Source: Lentisphaerota bacterium
GTDB lineage: Bacteria; Verrucomicrobiota; Lentisphaeria; Victivallales; Victivallaceae
Assembly (NCBI GenBank): GCA_015061605.1
Contig: SUWH01000009.1
Span: 1-64,000, forward strand
DNA: 64,000 nt
Direction of reading: 5' to 3'
The notes below the pieces were generated by a model. That model saw nothing but the letters and a program-made list of their open reading frames with translations. It was not told the origin of the DNA and made no database searches. The translations under genes were made by a program, and so were the position numbers. Shown in pieces: positions 1 through 8,844 of the stretch (its first letter is position 1; every line of letters starts with the position of its first letter).

Positions 1-154
1 CCGGAACCAATTCTGTATTCAGTGTTTCTTCAACCACATCAAAGAATTTTTCAACAATACTTGTGAAGTTGATGAAACGATAAAAGTCTGCGGTATCATT
101 CATCACGGTCATGGAGCCATCATCTGCTGCTATTTTTTATTTATGGAGTGAATT

Positions 155-613
155 ATGGCAAATATATGCTTTGTTTCCTTAAAAATTGAATGCCGCAGCA
201 AAAGAGCGGCTCTTAAAGTTAATGCGGTTTTAACGCAATTAAAAGAAGCTGCCGACCAACAGCGTAAGGGATTCTATGCCGGTTCAGACCGATATATTTT
301 TGATGCTGCGTTTTATGTTTATGAAAAAGAGGTCAGCATGGCATATTGTGTGAAATGGGGATACAGTGATGAAGAGGTCATTGCTCTGATAAAGTTTCTC
401 AATGAAATTACGCCAATAAAATCTTTGCTGCTCCATTACGAAGAAGGCGGCAGTCTGGAGTATGGCGAATATATTTATTCTGCCGGAACTCTATCTTGCC
501 GGGAACTTCCTGTTTCGCATTATCCCGATGCAACCGACAGCGATTCCGATCAGGAACACCTGCAACATGCATTTGAACGTTACGGTACAATAAGAAAAAT
601 TCCATTCTCATAA
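155..613 (+). CDS. hypothetical protein
   Basis: 152-aa ORF preceded by TGGAG ribosome-binding-like sequence; no family recognised. Confidence 0.5.
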   Translation: MANICFVSLKIECRSKRAALKVNAVLTQLKEAADQQRKGFYAGSDRYIFDAAFYVYEKEVSMAYCVKWGYSDEEVIALIKFLNEITPIKSLLLHYEEGGSLEYGEYIYSAGTLSCRELPVSHYPDATDSDSDQEHLQHAFERYGTIRKIPFS

Positions 614-683
614 CACATTCTGCAAAAAATCAGTAAAGTCAACAAAAACTGCATAAAACTAACACTTTTTCTTGCATTCCTGT

Positions 684-715
684 TTGAAATTTCACGATAA
701 TATTGATATATTATC
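684..715 (+). promoter_or_regulatory. sigma70-like promoter (TTGAAA 684-689, 17-nt spacer, TATATT 707-712) overlapped by perfect 8-bp inverted repeat GATAATAT-TGAT-ATATTATC (696-715)
   Basis: direct sequence reading; lies upstream of the HTH/restriction-modification genes. Confidence 0.55.
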
Positions 716-780
716 CCAAACGGTATGTGGTGACACTATTTCCAAAAGAATGAAAGTTTGGGCGTTTCAGGAATATTGCA

Positions 781-986
781 ATGAAAAAGCTTGATTTGAT
801 AGAAGACAGATGGCTCTCCATCAAAGAAATCGCAGAATATCTCGGCGTGCGCCGTGAGACCATATATGTGTACCTTGAAAAGAAAAATCTCCCGGACACC
901 GTATCGGCAAATTCTGGAAATTCAAAATAGCCGAAGTCGATGCCTGGGTGCACTCCGGCAAGTCTGCTAAAAAAGCGAATATATAA
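781..986 (+). pseudogene. HTH_17/excisionase-type DNA-binding protein, frameshifted
   Basis: 781-930 reads MKKLDLIEDRWLSIKEIAEYLGVRRETIYVYLEKKNLP...; the expected continuation GHRIGKFWKFKIAEVDAWVHSGKSAKKANI* is in the -1 frame from 894 to 986. Confidence 0.7.
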
Positions 987-1005
987 GAAAAGTATAGGGG
1001 TTATT

Positions 1006-1854
1006 ATGAATATAATTGATGCTATTGTATCTTTAATTTCCAATCCGATTCTGAATATATCTCCTGAACATAGTGGAAATAATAGGGCGACCAATGCTGG
1101 CGATGCTTTAGAGGAATATGTTAAAAATCTTTTTGCGGATGCCATTGAAGACGATGAAGTAGAACAAAATAGAAAAAGACAAGAAACGTTTTCTTATTTG
1201 GGAAATAAATCCAATCCGCCAGATGCAATGCTTAAGCATGGTGATGCTATTGAGATTAAAAAAATAGAAAGAGCAGATGCTGCATTAGCATTGAATAGCA
1301 GCTATCCTAAGCATAAGTTGTCAAGTGACTGTCAGATGCTTTCAACAGCGTGTCGGAATGCAGAAGATGATGGCTGGACAGAAAAGGATATGATTTACGT
1401 TGTTGGCACTATACCTAATCAGTCATTGACACAACTTTGTATGGTATATGGAATGGATTATTGCGCATCAGAAGAATGCTACAAACGCATAAAAGAGACT
1501 ATTAAATCAGGAGTTGAGCTAATTGAGGGTGTTGATTTCTCAGAAACAATAGAACTTGGCAAAATAAAAAAAGTTGATCCTTTGGGAATTACAGATTTGA
1601 GAGTACGTGGGATGTGGAGTATTGAAAATCCATTAAAAGTATTTAGCTATGAATACAAACCTCAAGCTGATAAGAAATTTAATTTTATGTGCATAATAAA
1701 CGAAGATAAATGGAATTCTTTTAGTAATACGGATTTATTGAAAACAATCGAAAAAAGCTGTTCGCAATTGTCCATAAAAGATATACAAATAAAAAATCCG
1801 GACAATCCGGCACAGTTAAAAAAAGCAAAATTGATAACATTTTATAAAGATTGA
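1006..1854 (+). CDS. NgoPII-family type II restriction endonuclease (predicted GGCC specificity)
   Basis: Translation NRATNAGDALEEYVKNLFA...FSYLGNKSNPPDAMLKHGDAIEIKK...ALNSSYPKHKLSSD is characteristic of the NgoPII family; ATG at 1006 preferred over the ORF start at 940. Confidence 0.85.
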   Translation: MNIIDAIVSLISNPILNISPEHSGNNRATNAGDALEEYVKNLFADAIEDDEVEQNRKRQETFSYLGNKSNPPDAMLKHGDAIEIKKIERADAALALNSSYPKHKLSSDCQMLSTACRNAEDDGWTEKDMIYVVGTIPNQSLTQLCMVYGMDYCASEECYKRIKETIKSGVELIEGVDFSETIELGKIKKVDPLGITDLRVRGMWSIENPLKVFSYEYKPQADKKFNFMCIINEDKWNSFSNTDLLKTIEKSCSQLSIKDIQIKNPDNPAQLKKAKLITFYKD

Positions 1855-1863
1855 GAGTAAATT

Positions 1864-3861
1864 ATGAATATCCTCAGTTTATTTAGCGGATGCGGTGGAT
1901 TGGATTTAGGCTTTGAACGTGCTGGGTTTGACATTCCTGTTGCCAATGAATTTGATCCGACGATATATGAAACTTTTAAGGTAAATCATCCTAAAACTCA
2001 TTTAGTGGAAGGTGATGTCCGCCAAATTACCAAAGAAAATATACTGCCATTTGTAAATGGAGAAATAGACGGTATTATTGGTGGACCGCCTTGTCAGTCT
2101 TGGTCAGAAGCGGGATCTCTCAAAGGAATTGAGGATGCGAGAGGACAGCTGTTTTTTGACTATATCAGACTTTTGCAAGAACTCCGCCCAAAATTTTTTC
2201 TGGCAGAAAATGTCAGCGGGATGTTGGCTGACCGTCACAGCGTTGCAGTGCAAAATATCTTGAATTTGTTTGAGCAATCTGGCTATGATGTCTCCCTGAC
2301 TCTGGTCAATGCCAAAGATTATGGTGTTGCAGAGGAAAGAAAAAGAGTTTTTTATATCGGCTTCAGAAAAGATTTGGGAATAAATTTCCGTTTTCCGAAA
2401 GGTTCTACCACGGAAGATGATAAAAAATTGACTCTGCGTGATATTATTGGGGATCTGCAAAGCACCGCTGTGCCAGCAGGTCCTAAAAATCATCATAACC
2501 CGGCTGCCATAAATAACAATGAGTATTTTACCGGTGCATTCTCGCCGATATTCATGAGCCGGAACCGCGTGAAATCGTGGGATGATCAGGCCTTTACAGT
2601 TCAGGCCTCCGGACGTCAATGTCAACTGCACCCCCAAGCTCCAAAAATGGAAAAGTTTGACAAAAATGATTGCCGTTTTGTCAAAGGCGCAGAACATTTG
2701 TACCGTCGAATGACAATTCGTGAGGTCGCCAGAGTGCAAGGGTTCCCTGATGATTTCCAATTTATCTATAAAGACACCAATAATGCTTATAAGATGATTG
2801 GGAATGCTGTTCCTGTTAATTTGGCATACGAGGTAGCTGTCGCCATAAAATTGTTTTTGGAAGGCAGGGGCGAAGAAGTTGTTGGCATTGATGACGAGAT
2901 CATTCGCATGAGTACCAGCAGTAATGATCAAGGTCGTGCTTATGAATTTGCGTGGATAAATGCGTTATGTAATGCCTTAAAACAATATCGCACTGTTCGC
3001 ATTGTTGAAAATTCAAGTTTGGAAGCAAATCAGCGTGCATGGAATTTGATTGATGCAGAAAAGCAAGAGCTTTTTGAGATTTCTGCCGAGGCAGCCCTTA
3101 AAACTGTTGTCGATTTGGAACCGAAACTTGTTGAAAAAACTTCGGATGAATTACTGCTTGAATTTCAAAGAGATGAAGCTGGTGAAAAAGGCGATGTCAG
3201 AGATGTTGTTGTAAAATGTGACTCCGTGAAATGGGAAATCGGTTTCAGCGTTAAGCATAATCACGAAGCTGTAAAGCATAGCCGATTAAGCCATGCTTTG
3301 GATTTCGGTCAGGAGTGGTTCGATATACCTTGCAGCTCAAGTTACTGGGATAGTGTCAAACCGATCTTCGATAAGTTAAAAGCAGAAAAAGCAAAACACA
3401 TCAAATGGTCTGACATAGCTGGAAAGGATGAAACGGTATACATTCCTTTGCTAAAAGCATTTATGGAAGAAGTCCAGAGAGCATATAAATCCGATAAAAA
3501 TCTTCCTCGAAAAATGGTGGAATATTTGGTCGGCACAAAGGATTATTACAAAATTGTCAGTAGAGACAGCAAACGTCTGACTATAGTAGAGACATTTAAC
3601 CTGCATGGGACGCTTAACAAGCCGAGTAAAGTCAAAATTTCTGCAATCACAGTTCCGGTTGTAAACTTGCCTACGGAATTGGTTGCATTGAAATTTAAGA
3701 CAGAAAGTAAAAACACTGTTGAAATGTACCTTAATAATGGTTGGCAGTTGAGTTTCCGAATTCATAGTGCCAGTACCAAAGTTGAGCCAAGCCTGAAATT
3801 TGACATTCAATTTATTGGTATGCCAGTATCTGTGTTGAGCATTGAGTGTATGTGGAAATAG
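1864..3861 (+). CDS. Bifunctional fusion: C5-cytosine DNA methyltransferase (about aa 1-345) + HaeIII-like restriction endonuclease (about aa 349-665)
   Basis: MTase motifs [53 protein letters not shown]-terminal [10 protein letters not shown]...GDVRDVVV...[20 protein letters not shown]...[24 protein letters not shown] resembles R.HaeIII (RE_HaeIII family); single uninterrupted ORF. Confidence 0.85.
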   Translation: MNILSLFSGCGGLDLGFERAGFDIPVANEFDPTIYETFKVNHPKTHLVEGDVRQITKENILPFVNGEIDGIIGGPPCQSWSEAGSLKGIEDARGQLFFDYIRLLQELRPKFFLAENVSGMLADRHSVAVQNILNLFEQSGYDVSLTLVNAKDYGVAEERKRVFYIGFRKDLGINFRFPKGSTTEDDKKLTLRDIIGDLQSTAVPAGPKNHHNPAAINNNEYFTGAFSPIFMSRNRVKSWDDQAFTVQASGRQCQLHPQAPKMEKFDKNDCRFVKGAEHLYRRMTIREVARVQGFPDDFQFIYKDTNNAYKMIGNAVPVNLAYEVAVAIKLFLEGRGEEVVGIDDEIIRMSTSSNDQGRAYEFAWINALCNALKQYRTVRIVENSSLEANQRAWNLIDAEKQELFEISAEAALKTVVDLEPKLVEKTSDELLLEFQRDEAGEKGDVRDVVVKCDSVKWEIGFSVKHNHEAVKHSRLSHALDFGQEWFDIPCSSSYWDSVKPIFDKLKAEKAKHIKWSDIAGKDETVYIPLLKAFMEEVQRAYKSDKNLPRKMVEYLVGTKDYYKIVSRDSKRLTIVETFNLHGTLNKPSKVKISAITVPVVNLPTELVALKFKTESKNTVEMYLNNGWQLSFRIHSASTKVEPSLKFDIQFIGMPVSVLSIECMWK

Positions 3862-3873
3862 TCCTAAAATGAT

Positions 3874-4893
3874 GTGAAATTTGTAAATATGTCAACTGCT
3901 GAAAAGATAGATATTTTTTCATTATCACAATTGGATATTGTAATTAGTCTATGTTGTGAATTAAATGCAAAAAAAGATTGTGATGAACTTATTATTAATT
4001 TTACATCTATTCGTTATGTCAAACCTGCCGTAACAGCTCTTTTTGCAAGAGAAATCAGGAGCATAGTTAAGTACCGAACAGAAAAAGCGTTGAAAACAAA
4101 AGTGCAAGGTTTGAACGATAGTAATCGAGTTATTTCATACCTTAAGTTTATTGGTTTTTTTAAATTTATTGGTGTTAAAAATTGTGGAGAAGATGTTCGA
4201 ACAAATGTAATTCGCAATGGAAGATATATCCCAATTACGAAGTTTAGTTATTTACGCTTTAAACCAGATCCTGATTTTAGAGAAATAGTACATCCGGCAG
4301 ATTTAATAGAAACTGAAGCTAGTGAAATATCACGTTTATTTACTACAGATTCTATGCCTCATAAGTCATTGAAATATGTTATTTGTGAAATCTTGAGAAA
4401 TGCTTACGAGCATTCATTGTCAGATAATTTTTTCGTTTTTGGACAGTATTGGAAAACAGGAGAGATGGAGCTTGTAATATTAGACGATGGAGTAGGTATA
4501 CAACAAACATTAATAACAAAATATCCGTATTTAACCAATCAATACGATGCTATAATGAAATCACTAGAGCCAGGTGTATCAAGAGCGTCATTTGAACCAG
4601 AATTAAATGAATATGGCAATTCTGGTTTCGGGTTGTATGTAGTCTCTGAATTAGCAAAAAAACATGGTGCAATACTTGTTGCGAGTAATGAGACTGCCAT
4701 TGTTATCAATAAGGACAGAAAATCCGTATTTTCAACGACGGCAAAAGGAACATTAGTTTGCATAAAAATAAACAATATTTGGGGCATTAATTACGATAAC
4801 GAAATAGATTCAATAATTACAGAAGGACAAAAGATATCATTGCAGGGAGAATATCCTGTTTCGCCATCTAAAAGAACATTGTCATACAAGTGA
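3874..4893 (+). CDS. GHKL (HATPase_c) ATP-binding protein with STAS-like N-terminal region
   Basis: N box EILRNAYEHS, G1 DDGVGI, G2 GNSGFGLYVVSELAKKHG; N-terminal DELIINFTSIRYVKPAVTALFAREI resembles STAS strands; GTG start or ATG at 3889. Confidence 0.7.
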   Translation: MKFVNMSTAEKIDIFSLSQLDIVISLCCELNAKKDCDELIINFTSIRYVKPAVTALFAREIRSIVKYRTEKALKTKVQGLNDSNRVISYLKFIGFFKFIGVKNCGEDVRTNVIRNGRYIPITKFSYLRFKPDPDFREIVHPADLIETEASEISRLFTTDSMPHKSLKYVICEILRNAYEHSLSDNFFVFGQYWKTGEMELVILDDGVGIQQTLITKYPYLTNQYDAIMKSLEPGVSRASFEPELNEYGNSGFGLYVVSELAKKHGAILVASNETAIVINKDRKSVFSTTAKGTLVCIKINNIWGINYDNEIDSIITEGQKISLQGEYPVSPSKRTLSYK

Positions 4894-4964
4894 ATTCATC
4901 AGAATTAGGTGGGCAGGACAAATGGAGATTTTTTGTAAATCGTAATCGTTGAGACAGAGATACA

Positions 4965-5828
4965 ATGGGAATAGCATCTACAGAAAAACATTACCTTGCT
5001 TTTTCTTCTGAAATTCATGCAGAGGGAAGTAATACTGCGCCATCATATGTTGCCGCTCTGAAAAAGATTGATACTGCACTACATCAGCATGGTGCTTTTC
5101 TTGCCCCCGATGAATCAGTGTGGGAAATCCGGGATGTAGAGCGTTTGGCTGCTCTTTATGAGTTTGTGAAAGGTGAACAAAAAAAAGATGATGGTGGCGT
5201 ATTTTGCAATGAACCATCAAAAAGTTATTGGAAAAAAGGATTTTGCTCTGCGGCTGTTAAAGATTTTTCTCAATTTCTGACCTTGGCAGAACGGCAACAT
5301 TCTATGATTGCGCAATTTGAAGTTGCGAAGGATGCGCAGCAGCTTGCCCAGGATTTGGAAAAAGTAAAAATTGTACCTAATCCGCTGTTGATTCCGGATG
5401 ATATTGCTGTGAATACTCCGGAGGGAAAAAGCAAGATCAAAGAAGTTCAAGTTCGGCAGAATCAGCACATTTTCCGTAAAATGATTCTTTCCATTTATCA
5501 AGGGCAATGCTGTTTAACTGGACTCTCCGTGCAAGAAGTTTTGCGGGCAAGCCACATCAGTGCATGGGCATCCGATACAAAAAATCGCATGAATCCGGAA
5601 AATGGTCTTTGTTTATCCGCTACTTACGATGCTGCCTTTGACCGCCATTTGATTTCTTTTGATGAAGACTATCGACTGATTTTCGCCTCATCTCTCAAAG
5701 AACACTACACCAATGAAGCGTTCAAGGAGCAATTTCAACGCTTGCACGGCAAGAAAATTACAATGCCGATAAAATTTCTGCCATCACAAGAATTGCTAGC
5801 TAAACATCGGGAATATTCAATAGTATAA
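4965..5828 (+). CDS. HNH endonuclease (HNH_2-like, putative restriction-type)
   Basis: RQNQHIFRKMILSIYQGQCCLTGLSVQEVLRASHISAWASDTKNRMNPENGLCLSATYDAAFDRHLISFDED. Confidence 0.8.
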   Translation: MGIASTEKHYLAFSSEIHAEGSNTAPSYVAALKKIDTALHQHGAFLAPDESVWEIRDVERLAALYEFVKGEQKKDDGGVFCNEPSKSYWKKGFCSAAVKDFSQFLTLAERQHSMIAQFEVAKDAQQLAQDLEKVKIVPNPLLIPDDIAVNTPEGKSKIKEVQVRQNQHIFRKMILSIYQGQCCLTGLSVQEVLRASHISAWASDTKNRMNPENGLCLSATYDAAFDRHLISFDEDYRLIFASSLKEHYTNEAFKEQFQRLHGKKITMPIKFLPSQELLAKHREYSIV

Positions 5829-5843
5829 TTTTATGGAGAGAAT

Positions 5844-6758
5844 ATGGAAAATCAAACAACTCAAAACAATAATAAATGCCAGGAATTAACCAAATTAATC
5901 ATGGAAGTTGAATTTATTAAAAAACGACATTTCTTCAGGATATCAGGTTGGATTTATTTAGCAAGTTTTGCAATCTTTTCTATTCCGACGGTTATTTCAT
6001 GGTGGTTTATGTTGAAACAACCAATTGCAATGCAAGGGATATTAAAATGTGATAATGTCGCAGAGTTGTTTAATGCTCAATTTGCCAATATGTTAACATT
6101 AATTGCTATTTTTGGAGGTATCATTCCTCTTTTGGCGTATTGGTTTCAGCATCGCTCCTTTGATAAGCAGCAAAAACAAATTGATGAAATATTAGTTTCT
6201 TTGCAAGATAAAATTGAAAAAACAGAAGTGCAAAATGTATTTACCACATTTTCGCAGAATATAAAGACTGGATTGGATGATATAAAAAATATTCAAAGCA
6301 CTTTACAAGGTACAATTAATGAAGGACTCGAGTCTATCAAAAAAACTACAAGTCAACAATTTAATGAGTTGGCAGATGTATCTAAACAAGCTAATAATAA
6401 TTTTCAAAGTATGTTTCAGGCTCAAAACAAACAATATTGTAGATCGTTGAGTGCTGTTTTATTTCAGGTTTCAGATGCGTTTACTGCAGAAGAACAAAGG
6501 TTTATTTGTATTTTATCGGCAAGTTTCCTTACATTTTGTGGTGGTGATAAAACTATTGCAAAAAAACATTTAGAAATACTGTTGAAACGACTTGATGCAA
6601 ATATCGAATGGACCTCTACAGACGGTTATGCCAATGTGGTGTCTAATATTGCACAATATATACTCTTTTTACAAACTTCAGAAAACAATGAAGAGATCAT
6701 TAACATTTTAGAACAGATTCGAGAAAAAATCTCGAATAAACCAGTGAAACAGCATTGA
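5844..6758 (+). CDS. Membrane protein with two N-terminal TM helices and a long coiled coil
   Basis: Hydrophobic segments WIYLASFAIFSIPTVISWWFM and NMLTLIAIFGGIIPLLAYWF, then coiled-coil-like region; RBS-like TGGAGAG upstream. Confidence 0.6.
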   Translation: MENQTTQNNNKCQELTKLIMEVEFIKKRHFFRISGWIYLASFAIFSIPTVISWWFMLKQPIAMQGILKCDNVAELFNAQFANMLTLIAIFGGIIPLLAYWFQHRSFDKQQKQIDEILVSLQDKIEKTEVQNVFTTFSQNIKTGLDDIKNIQSTLQGTINEGLESIKKTTSQQFNELADVSKQANNNFQSMFQAQNKQYCRSLSAVLFQVSDAFTAEEQRFICILSASFLTFCGGDKTIAKKHLEILLKRLDANIEWTSTDGYANVVSNIAQYILFLQTSENNEEIINILEQIREKISNKPVKQH

Positions 6759-6836
6759 TAAAAATTTTTATAGTATAGCATATTTTTGCAAACATATTGG
6801 CAAATAAAAAGCAAGTTAATATTGTTAAGACTAATT

Positions 6837-7307
6837 ATGGAAACTGAACTTTGCAATATGTGTATGATCTCCGATGCGGAGGGTCGGGTGTTGGTGCAGG
6901 AACGTTTGCCCAAGCCGTCGAATCCGTGGTCTGGTTTGACTTTTCCCGGCGGACATGTTGAGCCGGGGGAAACGGTTGTTGCCTCTGTTATCCGTGAAGT
7001 TCAGGAGGAAACGGGTCTTTCTGTTTCCCACTTGCAGAATTGCGGATATATTCAGTGGTACAATCCCATTAAACAGTCGCAATATTTTGTATTCCTTTTC
7101 AAAACCAGCACCTTTTCCGGAGAACTTATCGGATCAAGAGAAGGTAACGTAAAATGGATGACTCTTCCCGAAATGCTCGCAGGATCACTCGCTCCCAACA
7201 TGACCAAATACCTCGCCGTCTTCCAAAACGAAAACATCCCCCAAGCCTACGGCATTTCCGGGCAGGGGTTGAATTTGATTGATAATAATGGTATAAGTTG
7301 TTTGTAA
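6837..7307 (+). CDS. Nudix hydrolase (MutT/8-oxo-dGTP-type)
   Basis: Nudix box GGHVEPGETVVASVIREVQEETGL; ATG at 6837 preferred. Confidence 0.9.
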   Translation: METELCNMCMISDAEGRVLVQERLPKPSNPWSGLTFPGGHVEPGETVVASVIREVQEETGLSVSHLQNCGYIQWYNPIKQSQYFVFLFKTSTFSGELIGSREGNVKWMTLPEMLAGSLAPNMTKYLAVFQNENIPQAYGISGQGLNLIDNNGISCL

Positions 7308-7371
7308 AATACAATTGTCGCATATATATTTGTAGAAGTAATTATAAATCTCAATAAAAATAGGTGTTATT

Positions 7372-8784
7372 ATGGCTATAAAGAAAATAATTGGTGCAAG
7401 TTTTGATGATTTTAAAGAATTTTGCAAAAAAGACGGAGATAATCCCTATTTGATGTTGCGCAAAGCCCGTTTGATTCCAATATCAAAATTTGGTTTAGAA
7501 ATGTCTCTCACATCTGTTTTCCTTGCAGCTGTTAAATTGGTTAAAGAATTTCGTGAAAATTTCTTATCTGAAATAGGTATGTCCACATCCGGTAAGACCT
7601 ATGTTTATACAGAAGTAACATTTCCTAACCAATCCTCAGAAAAACGCATAGATGGAATGATTATTACTGTAAAAGGGAATAAAATTTCAGATGCTGCATT
7701 ACTGGAAATGAAAAACGGAAATAATTATTTATGCAAAGAGCAGGTGGAAGATTATATAAAAATTGCAAAAGAGTGGGGGATCCCACGATTGGTAACGGTA
7801 TCAAATGAATATGTTTTGCATCCATCCCAAAGCCCATTAAAAGTAAAATTACCTAAAGATTTTTCTCTTTACCACTTTTCATGGACTAATATTTTAACCA
7901 TTGCACGTCTTTTGTTATTTAAAAGCAAAACTACACCTAATGGAAAAATTGATGATGAAGATCAAATCGAAATAATGAATGAAGTCGTTGCTTATTGGGA
8001 AAGTGATGGTTCTGGCGTATGTGGTTTCACAAGTATGAAAGATAGTTGGAAGCGGACAGGAGAGGCGATTGCCAAAAATATAACTTTGTCTGCTGAAGAT
8101 ACCAAAGATGCTATTACCAGTTGGCATCAAGAAGAGAAAGATATGGCACTGAAACTCAGTCGAGAATTAGGTGTCTTGGTAAAAATTAAAAATGCCAAAA
8201 GTAAAAAAACTTTTGCAGAACTGATAGATGACTCTGCAAAAGAGTTTATTTCTACAAAGCAACTTAAATCACAGTTGTGCATTAAAGATGCGGTATCAGA
8301 CATAAATATTATTGCTGATGCAATGCAAAAGAAAATAGTAATGTCTGTCATTTTGGATGCTCCAATAGATAAAGGAGCAAGAGGGAAAGTTACATGGGTG
8401 AAAAAACAGGTAGAAAATTGTATTGATAAAATTGCAAAAATCAACAATCCTATGATATTTGACGAAAATTTCTTTACCGCATTAATCAAAGATATTGTAA
8501 TATTTGTTGGGGTTAAGCATAGCCGGGCAAGTATAGGGTTTTCTCTGCGGGATTTAGATGATAGGTTTGATCAACTTAAAGATAAAGATATTAATCGCTT
8601 TGAAGTTGTATGCGATAGAGATTTGGGAAGAGATTTTTACGCTCCGAAAAAATTTGTTGAAGAAATTGAGAAAATGCTGTTGCATTTTTATGCAGGAATT
8701 GTGCAAAATTTATCTGCTTATCGTCAACCTTCTCCCAAAATGGCAACTATATCTGATACAGAACAAAAATCTGAAACAGAATGA
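7372..8784 (+). CDS. Hypothetical protein with PD-(D/E)XK nuclease-like signature
   Basis: RIDGMIITVKG...ALLEMKNGNNYLCKEQVEDYIKIAKEWG fits D-x(n)-ExK plus downstream Q pattern. Confidence 0.5.
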   Translation: MAIKKIIGASFDDFKEFCKKDGDNPYLMLRKARLIPISKFGLEMSLTSVFLAAVKLVKEFRENFLSEIGMSTSGKTYVYTEVTFPNQSSEKRIDGMIITVKGNKISDAALLEMKNGNNYLCKEQVEDYIKIAKEWGIPRLVTVSNEYVLHPSQSPLKVKLPKDFSLYHFSWTNILTIARLLLFKSKTTPNGKIDDEDQIEIMNEVVAYWESDGSGVCGFTSMKDSWKRTGEAIAKNITLSAEDTKDAITSWHQEEKDMALKLSRELGVLVKIKNAKSKKTFAELIDDSAKEFISTKQLKSQLCIKDAVSDINIIADAMQKKIVMSVILDAPIDKGARGKVTWVKKQVENCIDKIAKINNPMIFDENFFTALIKDIVIFVGVKHSRASIGFSLRDLDDRFDQLKDKDINRFEVVCDRDLGRDFYAPKKFVEEIEKMLLHFYAGIVQNLSAYRQPSPKMATISDTEQKSETE

Positions 8785-8844
8785 GTCTTATTGGAATTAA
8801 ACAGATAAAGTAAAATTCATTTGAAGATTTCTCTAAAATGATAA

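Noticed and set aside
881-896. Programmed -1 frameshift in the HTH gene
   Set aside because: No X_XXY_YYZ slippery heptamer is in the correct frame at the junction; a simple 1-nt deletion or sequencing error is more economical
2078-2263. Small internal ORFs within the MTase gene
   Set aside because: Out-of-frame ORFs inside a well-supported CDS
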